A stretch of DNA of 64,000 nucleotides from Triparma columacea (taxonomy: Eukaryota; Sar; Bolidophyceae; Parmales; Triparmaceae). Position numbers and translations under genes: made by a program. Positions 1 through 11,349 of the stretch are shown in pieces (the stretch's first letter is position 1; each line of letters opens with the position of its first letter). The notes below the pieces were generated by a model. That model did not search any database. It was not told the origin of the DNA and saw nothing but the letters and a program-made list of their open reading frames with translations. The stretch covers positions 25,635 to 89,634 of the forward strand of contig BRYA01000069.1 of assembly GCA_030267965.1 (NCBI GenBank). Direction: 5' to 3'.

Positions 1-29
1 CTCCTCCACGCCCCCCCCCCCCTCCTTAG

Positions 30-698
30 ATCCTCGCCAAGATGGGCTACGCCCGTTCCGGTCACGTCGTGATCGCCACTCGCGACGACCTCGTCGGTCA
101 GTACGTCGGCCACACCGCCCCCAAGACCAAGGAGATGATCAAGAAAGCCTTCGGGGGCATACTCCTCGTTGACGAGGCTTACTACCTCTACAATGCGGCA
201 AACGACAGGGACTACGGGCAGGAAAGCATTGAGATCCTCCTGAATATTATGGAGAACAACAAGGACGATCTCGTCGTCGCTGTCGCGGGATACAAGGACA
301 GGATGGACAAGTTTTTCTCCTACATCCCCGGCATGCAGAGCAGGATCGGGAACCACATTGACTTCCCCAACTACAAAGTCGACGAGCTCGTGGGCATCGC
401 GGAGGTCATGGCCCGGGACCTCGAGTACGAGATCGACGCCGAGGCCTACAAGACCTTCAAGGAATACATTGACGTGCGCATGGGCCTCCCCTACTTCTCC
501 AACGCCCGTACCGTCAGAAACGCGATGGACCGCGCGCGCATGAACTCGGCCATCCGCACCTTCCAGAAATTCGCAATCGACGGGGAGAACGGCGGGATGT
601 GCACCGTCGAGGACCTCAAGAAGATCGACGCACAGGACTTCCAGGTCCTACTCGACGACGTCACCTCGGAGGACTCTGACAGGAAGATTTTCTCGTAA
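30..698 (+). CDS. cbbX: CbbX-type red Rubisco activase, 3' exon (partial)
   Basis: This is the last exon of an AAA+ ATPase of the CbbX/CfxQ family, which in red-lineage plastids remodels inhibited Rubisco. The exon opens after a C-rich acceptor ending TTAG at 26-29 and is in frame from ATC at 30; the ATG at 42 is internal. Visible family features are GHTAPKTKEMIKKAFGG just before the Walker B segment GGILLVDEAYYLY, the sensor region VVAVAGYKDRM, the arginine-rich FSYIPGMQSRIGNHIDFPNY and the C-terminal helical NARTVRNAMDRARM. The Walker A half and any plastid targeting sequence lie upstream of the window. Red-lineage algae commonly carry a plastid and a nuclear cbbX; intron structure and GC-rich codons mark this as the nuclear one. 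It converges on the next gene with about 190 bp between stops. Confidence 0.9.
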   Translation: MLAKMGYARSGHVVIATRDDLVGQYVGHTAPKTKEMIKKAFGGILLVDEAYYLYNAANDRDYGQESIEILLNIMENNKDDLVVAVAGYKDRMDKFFSYIPGMQSRIGNHIDFPNYKVDELVGIAEVMARDLEYEIDAEAYKTFKEYIDVRMGLPYFSNARTVRNAMDRARMNSAIRTFQKFAIDGENGGMCTVEDLKKIDAQDFQVLLDDVTSEDSDRKIFS

Positions 699-890
699 GC
701 TTATTGTAGGGAGGGGGGGGGGAAATTGGGAGCACCGGGGAGGGAGGAGGATATCGTTAACCCGAGGGAAAACAGCGTAGGATAGGATGAGACACACACC
801 AAGTAAGAATGACAATGAATCACAACAAATTTATGAAAACACATGCTGCTATTTGTTTGTTTGGGGGCGAACGTGCCTCTACGCTATGCC

Positions 891-2741
891 TCAATCGCCT
901 TTTTTCTTCGGCTTACGGCTGCTTGCCCTTGTGGTCGCTCTGGCGGGGGATTTAGCTTTGGGGGTCTTCTTGGGGGTGCTCTTCTTGGGGGTGCTTTTCT
1001 TGGGGGTGCCCTTCTTGGAGGTGCCCCTCTTGGGGGTACTCTTTGAGGCCCTGCTCCTGCTCCTCTTTGGCTTCTCCTTCTTCTCTTCCTCTCCTTCCTC
1101 CACCTCCGCAACAACAACATCACCGCTCTTGCTCCACATGTTCTTGTAAGTGTCGGTCATGGTGAACTGCAAGATGGTAGCCAACAAGTACCAGCAGCAC
1201 ACGACGCTGTAGACGGTAGAGGGCTGGTACAGGTCAGTGAGTTTGGTTCCTGTAACCACAAGCAGGTTGAGGGGAAGCCTAAAAATGTTGAGAATAGCGC
1301 CCTGCAGGTGGTCGGGCACGTATTTGCTCCTCAGAATTCCCGCTGCCGGAAAGAAAAGGCCGATGGAGAATTCAACCATGACAAAGGCTACGAGCACCGG
1401 GGTGAAGCAGTTGCCGAAGTTGGAGAGGCAGAGTGCGGGGCACAGCATGCACAAGGCAGCGAGGAAGTATATGGCAGTGGCCGCGAGCTCCGTGGAGCCC
1501 AGGTAGGAGTGGACGAAGGGGAAGACGGAACCACCCATGGTGATGGCAATCATGAGGGAAGAGAAGACCGCCCCGGTAGGGACGTCACTGTTGGGGGCTA
1601 GGCTCAGGAGGGTGGGGACCCACATGAAAACGAAGGTGTACATGGCGCCCTCCCCGAGGCTCTGGATGAGCCCGATCTTCAAAATGTCAGGAGAACTGAG
1701 GGTCGCGGACCACCCTTCCTTGAACTGCGTAATGACACTGCCGGAGTCATCACCCTTGTCCTCCCCGTAGTTCTCGTCCCAGCGCAGGACGAGAATGAGG
1801 GCGAGCACCGTCAAGGCAACGGCCCCCTTGAAGGGTCCAATGTGGCCTAGCCAGTCCTCGAGCTGCTGGGCGACTATTCCTGCCGCGACGGCAGTGACGC
1901 CGTTGGTAACAGAGGCAGCGGAGTATACCTCGGTAAGCCATTTCTCAGGGAAACCCTTCTTGCGGTGCTCCGTGGTCATCCAGCTCTCAAAGGCTGAGAA
2001 CAAAAGGTTGGTGGAAATCCCTCCGAGGACCCTCCCAAAGAGAAGAATCGAGAAGTTTGTGCTATGCTCCATTGTGTTGATGATAATCTCAAGCACGCAG
2101 TAAACGATGCAGCTGTTCTTCCTTCCCACCTTGTCAACAACGGAACCCAAGAAAGGCGCAAATATTGCACCACTCAAGAAACCGGTCAAGAAAAGCGTGC
2201 TGATATCAACTCCGTAACTGAGATAGAGCGTGTACATGTGGGTGCCCTGCATCCAATCCGCCAGCATAATTACGGCATAAACTCCTATGTAGTAGGCCTT
2301 GAACGAGACAAAGTCCTGTCTAAGTGCCTCGGCGACCTTGATTTCCTTCTCGGATAACTCCTTCTCCTCCTCTTTCTTCTTGTCCTCGCCATCCTTCTTG
2401 CCATAACGCTGCGTCAAGAAGAGCGCTGTCAGCAATGCTGACATCATAGTAACAAGCAGATTTATCGACCTTTGGTTGATTTCAAACAAGGAGTGAGTTG
2501 CGGAGGTTTAACGTAATATAGGAGTTAGAAGTGGGGTTAGATGAATCGTAAGTGAAAGCGAGACGGTGATTATATCATGTGGGGGATATTTTTGGGTGTC
2601 AACATACTTCGCTCGGTGCGTCCGTCTTTCGCTTATAAATCTGGTGGGGCATCATCGCCGTTGCTGACGTGATTTCTACACTTACCATAAAGGCCACGTG
2701 GGGAAGAACGGTTGGCACAACCCCGAGAGAGCAGTGAACAT
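891..2741 (-). CDS. MFS transporter, MFSD5/MOT2-like (putative molybdate/anion transporter)
   Basis: Two exons are inferred: 2741-2686 and 2469-891, giving about 544 residues. Exon 1 starts at an ATG and ends in phase 2 before GTAAGTG; exon 2 resumes in the matching phase after CAAAG. A single-exon reading would have no ATG before the MMSAL at about 2447. The protein has about 11-12 hydrophobic segments. MFS features include DWMQGTHMYTLYLSYGV and GSVVDKVGRKNSCI (loop 2-3 signature), and FGRVLGGISTNLLFSAFESW is typical of the MFSD5/MOT2 group. Algal MOT2 takes up molybdate, so the substrate is inferred from family only. The C-terminal 60 residues are a highly basic tail of TPKK repeats encoded by a short tandem repeat (about 960-1040). 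It is divergently arranged with the receptor gene (231 bp between start codons). Its intron is nearly the same sequence as an intron in that neighbour. Confidence 0.82.
2470..2685 (-). repeat. Intron copy B of a shared introner-like sequence
   Basis: This is the inferred intron 1 of the MFS gene (216 bp, GTAAGTG...CAAAG). Its first 21 nt and a later stretch of about 65 nt match, almost base for base, the intron at 3253-3341 in the opposite-strand neighbour. Copy B has about 85 extra bases between those two blocks and a longer 3' tail. Both copies are in sense orientation to their own gene, and the flanking exons are not related. Confidence 0.75.
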
Positions 2742-2972
2742 ATATCTAAAATGGGGTCCCTATTTTTCCGGTTGGGATTATAAGAGAAAAAAAATTGGCC
2801 GCGCTCCGAAACTCAAGGTTTTCTATCGACAGTCATACGCAACTCCCCTTAACCCAACAGCAATTTTTTGACCGCAGTAATAACCCACCAAAAAAAACAG
2901 TTACTAAAGAAAGGACCCGGAGAATTCGAAGGGTTTCATTCCTTATGCAAGGAATCACCTTGAGTTATCTCA

Positions 2973-5900
2973 ATGTTGACGCTAACATATCCGCTAATGC
3001 TGTCCACGGTGCTTACTTTCGCGCTGGTCCTTTTGAGGTCTCCCAAAGTTGCCGCGCATGATTTCCTGATCTTCTCAGGTCTTGTTGATGACGGGTGAGT
3101 CGACTGTTCAGTGGGTTAAGGACAATGCACGTGGTAATCATTTCGGACCGGTTTCTCGCTCCATCTTCTCACCGCTATTCACCCCCTTTGTCGCCCTAAG
3201 CCTTGTGAAAGGGGTTCAGATTTTCAACCCTACCTCCAGCGCTGTAAATATGGTAAGTGTAGAAATCACGTCACATGATATAATCACCGTCTCGCTTTCA
3301 CTTACGATTCATCTAACCCCAATTCTCACTCCTATATTAAGTATTTGTACGATGTGTTCTCGGGGGATACTGTGGTCTCCAACCCAACAGCGGTTGATGC
3401 GGAATACAATCCGATCGAGGCTAAAAATCGTTTCACTCTATGCTGGGATCTTGGCGAAGATGAAGCCTCCTCGTCTTGCATGCTAAATCCTGGACAAAGC
3501 ATGGTACTGTCTTCCTGCAGCGTAACAAGTAGTGCGGCAATGAATGCCCTCGCCTTGAAGGTTCCTGGCGTGCTTGCCGCCAGCCCATCATATAATAGTG
3601 TAACTGGTGATGATTGGCTTGTGTTAGGGTTACTTGACACCTCCACAGGGAGCTACACCGTCGTTGACGTCATTGGAGACTATAATACTGCTACTTCTGT
3701 TTCGTATTCTGGGATTGGTTCCGATGGAGTGGAAGTGGCGACGAATGACGCTGGGATTAAGCGTGTCAAGACTTTGGCGTCGTTTCCCGTTCCCCGAACT
3801 TCGTGGGAAACGACTGAGTGGACTTTTCAGGAAACCGATATCACGGGCTCCTCTACCCTTGATTACATGAGGTACCACTTTGCGGACATGTTTGAGTGCA
3901 CCCAAGATAGTGACTGCCCGGCTGATGTGCCTTCTGTTTGTGATATAACCCTCAAGCAGTGTGTTGAAACCACAAATGCCCCAACTGACGCACCGACTCA
4001 AGCACCAACCACACAACCAACACAAGCCCCGACCAACGCGCCGACCCCTACGGCAGAATACGTGTGCAAGCATGAAAATTGTAAGTCCGACCAATTCTGT
4101 TCTAAGCTCACCTTAGCCTGCGAGGCCTGCTCATTGTGTGACTTGAACGAAAAGGCGAATGACGATCGGTGTCCCGTCAAGTGTTCTCCCATTATGTTCA
4201 CGTCTTACATCGAAGTAGGGATGAACAAGGTGAGGCTGGCGGAGTACAGTACGCCCTCATTGTCCAAACCTCAAAGCTAACCCTTCGCACGTCGCTGCCC
4301 TCCGCAGGCTTTGCAAGTTTTCAACCCCAATCAATACTCAGTTAGATTTGAGGACTACGCGTTCTTCATCCTCCAATACTCCTCGGGTTCGACAACTTAT
4401 AGCTTTAGGTCTCTTCGAAGGCCGATATCCGACGACGAACGTATTACGATTCCTTCGGGCCAAACGGTTGTCCTCGTGTCTAGCCCACACGCCAAGATTA
4501 CACCTTTTCTCCCAAATACAAATTTCTATAGAGTGAGCCTTGGGAGTTTCTTCAAATTTACTGGCAACGACCCAGTCTTTGTGGCAGAGTTTAAGGACAA
4601 TGGTGTTGACGAGGCTGTGGAATGGGATGAAATCGGTGTGATCTTTGATATAATTGGGGACACAAGTACACCTGGGCCGTGGTCAAACGGAGGCGTATCC
4701 ACTGATCAGCAGGCTATTGTAAGAAATTCCAGTGTTGCTATGACTGGTAATAAAGGAACATGGAGTTTCACGGGCAGCTCTGGTTCCCAATACTCGTGGG
4801 AACCATCAGAGTGGGGGAAAAAACTGGAAGAGGGATCGGAGGAAGGGGGCATCGATGCTATTGACGCTGATTTAACCTTTTTGGGGTACCATTATCAAGA
4901 CTCCTTTCAGTGCTCGAGTCACGACCAATGCCCCTTCAATCCTCTCTCTCAACTCGAAGATGGATTTTGCTTTAAAGACCAGAGCTGCAAGCTTTGCCAC
5001 TACTGCGTTGAGGATGCTGACGCTTACGGGGGAAATTGTCCTGATAAATGTCCGGCGAAGTGCAGCGGGACGATCCCTAAGGACACCTGCCCAGACTGCG
5101 GAACCGAAAAGTCATTTATCCCATCCCCCGATTCCATCTCTATCGATCTCGCAAGAGATCAACCCAGCGACAAGCTGACAGCAACCGTAAATGTTACATG
5201 GTGCTCCTCAAGTGACTACGATACCCTTAGTCCCCCGCTGACAGATGCTGCTTCCGCTAATATCACCCTCCATTTCTTTGACGTGAAGACAAATAAACCA
5301 CTCAATGACAAGGTCCACAACGTCAGATTCCCCTCTGGCATAACCACGGTTCCATCCTCAGAGGCATGTGACGGTGATTTCGAGTATAGGGTGACTCTCC
5401 CTATTTCAAGACCCTACTTAAGCATAAAAGCTAGCGTTCTCCTGTATGATGAGTGCCAAGTCGACAACTCTGACATGTCAAGCCAGATCACACTTGATGA
5501 GTCCTCTCCAACATGGTTCACATCACAAAATACCTTGACGCGGACACGAATCGTGCCTGTGGTTGCAGGATCTACTTCTGAGACTGCTGTCGTGCAGTGG
5601 CAAGTGCCTCTCCTCAATTGCGACTCCTGCTCCATTATTGGTTACGATGTTTACATGAGCCGAGATGACGGAGATTACGTTATTGTTGAAGAAAGCACCA
5701 TCCAGACCGTTGCCCTTCTTCGTGGTCTAACTACGGGCAAAAATTATCGCTTCAAGGTGTCCGCAACCACGAGTATTGGAACTTCGGAGCTTTCCCACCC
5801 TTCCTCTGTCTTTGTCGTTGCTCCTGAGGCTCCTGACTCTCCTCCTCTCGTGTACTTTGAAGCCCATGAAACTTCTCCATTTCGATCCGTTGATGCAATC

Positions 5901-8900
5901 GTTGTAAAAGGGACCGTCAATGGGGCCTCGATTACTGAGTACACTCTCAAGTACGATATCGCTCCGTTCGACTTTTCTACTCCAAGCACTGTCGTCTTGT
6001 CTACTTCCTCGGATACTGACAGGATATCAAGTACTGGGGCGACATTTAAGCTCTCAGATTTGCTAGCGGGTACGATGTACAAGTTCAGAGCGACTGCGAC
6101 GAATTCGGTCGGTGATTCAGAAGAGTCTGACGAGTTCGACTACAGAACTGCCGATATAACCCCCTCTTCAATCTCATTCTCGGATAAAATTGGGTCAACG
6201 TTTGACTCGGTTGATGTAACTGTGTCTCCCGGTGAGAAGTTTGACGCTGCTCTCACATCGTGTAATCTTACATACTGGGTTGATGGATCGGTGTCAGACA
6301 TGATCGTGACCTCGGCTGAGGTTGATTCGGACAACAACTTTGTCTTCCCTCTCAATAATCTAGATCCGGGAGCAAAATACAACTTCCGGGCTTCAGTCTT
6401 GAACCAGCGAAATTTCAAGCAGTTTGCTCCGCAAAAAACCTACACGATGGATGAAATGCGGGACACGACGCTTCGCTTCGTAAAAGACGAGGACTCCAAG
6501 TTCTCGAGCGTCAGAGTCACTGTGGTGCCGGGCGAGAAGAACGACGGGGTGCTGGAGGCTTGCACTCTTATCTACTTCGCTTGGAAGAACGGGATGAGGC
6601 GAGGGCCTGATTTCAATGTCACGGTGGAAAGCATTAACGAGGCCAATAATTTCGATTTTGACATTACGTGGCTGGAACCTGATACAAGCTACTGCTTCTT
6701 GGCAGAGGCAAAGAACGATCGTGGGGTGGTTCAGAGGTCGAAGGATTCGGGGGTTTCCTGTCTTTATGTCTACAAGACAGATGCCATGGCTGAGACGAAG
6801 ATAGAATTTGAGAAAGATCCAAGGGCAAAGTTTTCAAGTGTTGAAGTAATTGTCACTCCTGGAGAGCTCGAAGATGCGCCCCTTAAGAATGCCACCCTGA
6901 AGTTCCTTAAAAAGGAGGACTTCATGAATGGAACCTACTCAGACGAAAAGATAATTTTCGCTGATGCGCACTCCGATGGTCAACGGATGTTCAACTTCAA
7001 AGGAGAGCATGGAGCGAGCCACGTAGAGGGTCACCTCGTGAAGCTTGAGCCTTCGACCACGTTTTGCTTCTCAGTTGTGGTTTTTAACGATAACGGTGTG
7101 AAACAAACCGCTGGCCCTTGCATTGAATATGATACGGATGCCATGAGGCTAACAACAATACAATTGATAGACATTAAGGGGGAGGATAATGTGTACGATG
7201 TAAAGGTCGTGCCGGGAGAAGTTGGGTATACCATAAGCAACTACACACTAATTTGGGGAAAGGGCAAAGCACAATCTGGAATGCCTCCTTGCGACTTTGA
7301 CGGTGGCAACAAGAGCATAACTCGAAATCCTGAAGCAAATAAATTCACATTCAGTGGCGCTGATGCGGTTACCTTTGACAAAGAGGGCACCTACTGCCTT
7401 TACTCGGTCGTGGAATTGAAAGATCATGAACTAAAGCAGGTCTCCCCTGGGATTACCAAAGATTACCTTGTCGGAGAGTGCGAGGAGAAGTTCTTCGAGA
7501 TCAAGGACGTGACGCAGAGAGATGACACATGCTTTGCTGATAACGATCAATTTTTGCTACAGTTTGATGTCGTCAGGGGAGAGGACCATGCAAATTGTGA
7601 CAACAGCAATAGGAATTTATTTCGCTGTCAAGATGGCGACTCGGAGGAGTGCGTCGTTGTTAACTGCCCCTACGTAGGTTTCACGTCGTTTGAAGGGAAG
7701 ATAATTGCAGCAATCAGCGGGTTTGGTGCCCTTATCTGCTTCACGACGGCGGCCATATTCTTCTACCTCAGGAAGCGAATGACCATCAAGATTGCGCAGC
7801 CAGCCTTCCTTATTACGTTCTGTGTCTCTGCGGCATTAATCAACTTGTATTCCATATTGAAGCTCCCTGCTGGTAACGCAATCACTTGCCTTGGTAGAAA
7901 CCTTCTCTTCCACGTAAGCGTCATGATTTACTACGGTGTCTTGGTCGTCAAGCTCTATCGGGTTTATCAGCTCTTCTTGAGCAAGGCCGCGAGTAATTTG
8001 AAGAGAGTCAAGGTTACTGCGGTGGACGCTATGAAGGTCCTTGTGCTACCATTGGTTGTAAACGTCAGTTTTCTGATCTACTTCGAGTTTGGTATCATTC
8101 ACCAAGATGAGGCCATTACTGGTGGCATTGATTATGTGACACCAATTGATTATGAAACTGACGCAGTGAAAAAGGTTTCGGCGCCGTATAAGGACATTAC
8201 GGTACCCAAGTGCGCCAATAACAGCTCAAGGTACGGGTACTTGAATGCTGTGCCCTACGTGCTTGACGGTGTCCTCCTCATAGCTGCCCTCGTGCTTCTA
8301 TCCAAGGTGAAAGGGGTCAGCAAAAAGTTGGCTGAGAAGGCGCAGATTGGAAACGTTGTGCTGCAGTCTTTTACGGGGGCACTCTTGATAAGTTGTGTAT
8401 TGGGGCCAAAGGGAGTTCCTAAGACGATTCAGGACATCTTCTTCTCTTTGTTGCTGTCCATCATGACGACGTCGGCCGTCCTCCAATTTCTACTTCCCAA
8501 ACTCCGGGATGGCTTCAAGCATGGATGGGATGTGTCGCCAGAGGATTTGCAAGTCAGGGAAAGAGGGATAGGGTCGAGGGGGGATTCTGGTAGGTTTAGC
8601 AATAGAGACCAACAGAAGGAGGCGAATCTGGGTGTCTTCAACAATAACCCTAAGACTGGAAAAGGAAAGGGGGCGACGGGGGGTGGAAGAACTGGGGGAG
8701 TGTATCACGCAAACAGGGGAAAGAAATTCGTATCGTCGTTCAAGAAGAAGGCCGAGTTTGTCAAGAATGAGAAGGAGGAGGATGAGGGGAGGGAGATAGA
8801 GATGGAGGAGGTTGGGGTGAAAGTAGGCAAGGACGAGCGATCTTCCGTGTTTGGGCAAGAGAATCCTATGAGGGCGCATTTGGGCACAATGGCAGAGAGA

Positions 8901-8927
8901 ACTAGGACTTCAGTTTCGCATATCTAA
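2973..8927 (+). CDS. Class C GPCR-like receptor with lamin-tail-like and FN3-like ectodomain
   Basis: Four exons are inferred: 2973-3094, 3201-3252, 3342-4229 and 4308-8927, giving about 1893 residues. The phases agree at every junction. Exon 1 encodes a signal peptide (MLTLTYPLMLSTVLTFALVL...). Two lamin-tail-like domains follow, each with an 'IxNPT.sav' core: VQIFNPTSSAV near residue 45 and LQVFNPNQYSV near 355. Each is followed by a Cys-rich segment, and a Thr/Pro-rich linker sits between them. About six fibronectin-III-like repeats span roughly residues 660-1330. Seven hydrophobic helices (about residues 1483-1752, starting IIAAISGFGALICF) resemble the 7TM_3 module of GABA-B/metabotropic receptors. 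A basic then acidic cytoplasmic tail of about 140 residues ends the protein. Usual class C receptors carry a Venus-flytrap domain, and none is visible here. The ligand is unknown. The gene converges on the exonuclease gene with 32 bp between stops. Confidence 0.78.
3253..3341 (+). repeat. Intron copy A of a shared introner-like sequence
   Basis: This is the inferred phase-0 intron 2 of the receptor gene (89 bp, GTAAGTG...ATTAAG). It aligns to the MFS intron at 2470-2685 over its whole length apart from one internal gap and the last bases. Removing it joins 'SAVNM' to 'YLYDVFSGD', which restores a lamin-tail-like core, so it behaves as a real intron. Confidence 0.8.
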
Positions 8928-8959
8928 AGGGTTAGGGTTTTTTTGACGAATGTCGCGAT

Positions 8960-11163
8960 TTAGCTATTATTTCTCGATACAAGCCATAATCTCGCTTTGG
9001 CATTTCCACACTCAGCAGCCCTTTTTTTCAGTTGTTCTTCATCCGCCCCCGACCATGTCGTGCTGCGTGAATGCCCGCAAAGAAGCGCACGAGTTAGTTT
9101 ACTTGTCGTCTGATTGCGAGCATCCTACGGCCTGTACCAAATGCGGCTCTGGCAGTCGTCTTCGCGCTGTCAGTAACCCCGTCCGTCCTCTCACCTCGCC
9201 ATAGGTTTCCCGAGAATAGCCTTCTTCCTCCTCAAAGCCTCGGCGTAAGGCCTCGTGCAGTCTGTAATGAAAAGGTTCACAGTGGTGCCTCCGTGGCCGT
9301 TTGCGAGCTCAGAGAGGAGGGCGGGGGTCGGGGTGACCCGGGCTAGGGTCAGCAGGGATTTCGCGGAGAACTTGGGCAGGTCGGAGTCGGGCTTGTTGGC
9401 TATGAGATGCGCCCGGGGGGCGTGAGGGGCGAGGGACTTGGTGAAAATATCGTCCCCGAATATGGTGATGTCGTTGGTTTTTGTTATTGCGGTCAAGTTG
9501 GGGGTGCCATTTTCGCTTTTACCCTCCCTTACTGACTTCTCGAGCTCTGAGAGCAAGCTCTCGACTTTTTTGTCTGACCTGAAGTACTTTCCCTCTTCCA
9601 TCCCTACCCCTGCGCCCATTTTTGCCTTGAGCAGGGCTAAGTCAACGCTGGCCACGCAGTCCTCCAGGCTGTCGTGTCCTGCCTGGTTCTGTTGAATCCT
9701 CCTTTGCAGGAGACCAAAGGACAGGTACTTCAGGCCGTGCTTCCTGCTGTTCGAGATATCGCGGAATAGGACGGCTGTATCAATTGTGTTGTGGTGAACC
9801 AACCGAAGTGCTGCATAGTCGTTCTCGAGGCTGTGCCCGATAATGTAATCTCCCCCCTTAACCAGCTGAGGCGGAGGGAAAGCGAGTTGCGTTAGTGGGT
9901 TGGATGATTGCGGTGAAGGGCAAGGGAGATTATTCTTACCTCTCCCAGCCTCTTCCTGGCCTTCTCCATGTTCACAAAATCTTTCCCGTCCACGAAGGTC
10001 TCTGGTGTGATGCCCGAAAACCTTGTGACGTAGTCTGTGATTGGGTAAGCGGGCTTGACAAATTGATCAAGTACCATTTCGGTCTTTCCCGACGTCGCAT
10101 CGACGGATACAACGGTCAGACGAGCGAGGGCTGGACCGTGGGTTGTTCTGACCATTTCGCAGTCCATTCCAAAAACGCGACCCTCTTCATCGGGAATGGA
10201 GAGGGGGGAGGGGGGGAGGGAGAACCAGGAGAGATCAGGGGAGGGGAGGGGGGGGGATGTTTCCGCTGTAGAGCTGGGGAAGATGAAGCGAAGCGACGAG
10301 ACCGAAGGGGGTTAGAATAAAGTTGCAGAGGAAGGTGAAAGTGAACATGACCCCCTGGATGACCCCCATTCGCCAGCTCACCTGCTGTACTCGTCAATGC
10401 CTAAGACAATGTCGTCTTCGCTCAGCAAACATAAACCGTTCTCAGTCTGGTTCGGGGTCGCTCTTCCTTCCTTCAGGGTGGTGTATCCGTTTGCGATGGT
10501 CTGCTGCCTGGTTAGCTTCAGGGAGCGGAGGGATTGAAGGAGGTGCGTTTCCTTAGAAGCGAGGGCGGGCTGCTTGCTGTTGCTCTTGAGCGCCTTGTTC
10601 GACAGGATGGGTTTCTGAAACACAGACTCCCAGAGGTGGTTCCCCCCGCCCTTGCCGCTCATTGAGAAGGAGAGGACAGAAGAGTCCTGAGCGGCCGAAG
10701 TGATGGCCTCGCCTAGGGCATCCAGGGAACTGTCAGAATCGTGGTTGAGGAAAACGACGTTGACGCCCTCGAGAGCGGCGGGGTTCTTGATGGTGCAGAA
10801 CTTGTCCGTCGAACCAAAGACTTGCGGCTGGAGAAGGAGGGTATGGAGCAGGGTGGACAAATTTGCGTAGGAAAGCTTGGATTTCCCGTGAGGTGTATTG
10901 ATTGGGGGGGTTATTGAGACGTTTAGCCCAACATCGTTGCCTGACTCCCTCAGTAATAGAAGCTCAGGGATCGACACGATGCCTCTGGGCTTGCCCTTCT
11001 TGGTTATTATCTTCTTCAGTTGTTTGGATTTTGGAGGATTATCGTCATTATTGTCCTCCTCTGTTGATGAGGCCTTACGCTTGAGTTCCTTTCGAGCTTT
11101 GTTTTCGCCTTGCATTGTTGTGCATGGTTCAGGGGTCTTGTTTTCAGCAGCATTATCCGACAT
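8960..11163 (-). CDS. REXO1/REX1-type DEDDh RNA exonuclease
   Basis: Four exons are inferred: 11163-10382, 10273-9940, 9865-9195 and 9062-8960, about 629 residues, with all phases consistent. The catalytic DEDDh motifs are seen: Exo I GMDCEMV (Asp and Glu), Exo II GHSLENDYAAL (Asp) and Exo III AGHDSLEDC (His and Asp). LDQFVKPAYPITDYVTRFSG is typical of the REXO family. These enzymes trim 3' ends of structured RNAs such as 5S rRNA and tRNA precursors in the nucleus. The N-terminal 250 residues are basic and low in complexity. The final exon is small but has a good acceptor, matching phase 2 and an open frame to TAA; it adds a short C-terminal strand/helix segment. The gene is divergent from the SNF2 gene with 186 bp between start codons. 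Confidence 0.87.
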
Positions 11164-11349
11164 CACGCGGAGAACGGGAGAAAACGGGGTAAATGAGGGA
11201 GATAGAAGTGGGGGAAACGAGTCGAAATTGGTTTTGTCTTTGCGCAAGGTAAGAGAAATGGAAATAATATTGACTTCTGAATTTTTCTTTTGGTGGCATC
11301 GTATTTCATCGAATCAAAAAGGGACTTTGAAAAGACAGCTCCAACGGAT

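Noticed and set aside
787..1149. Plus-strand hydrophobic/Leu-Gly-rich ORFs over the MFS 3' end
   Set aside because: They are the antisense of the TPKK repeat tail; the repeats keep several frames open.
9055..9204. Plus-strand ORF of 49 residues with several cysteines (MSCCVNARKEAHELV...)
   Set aside because: It is antisense to the last intron and exon of the REXO gene, whose exon there has matching phase and an open frame to a stop.
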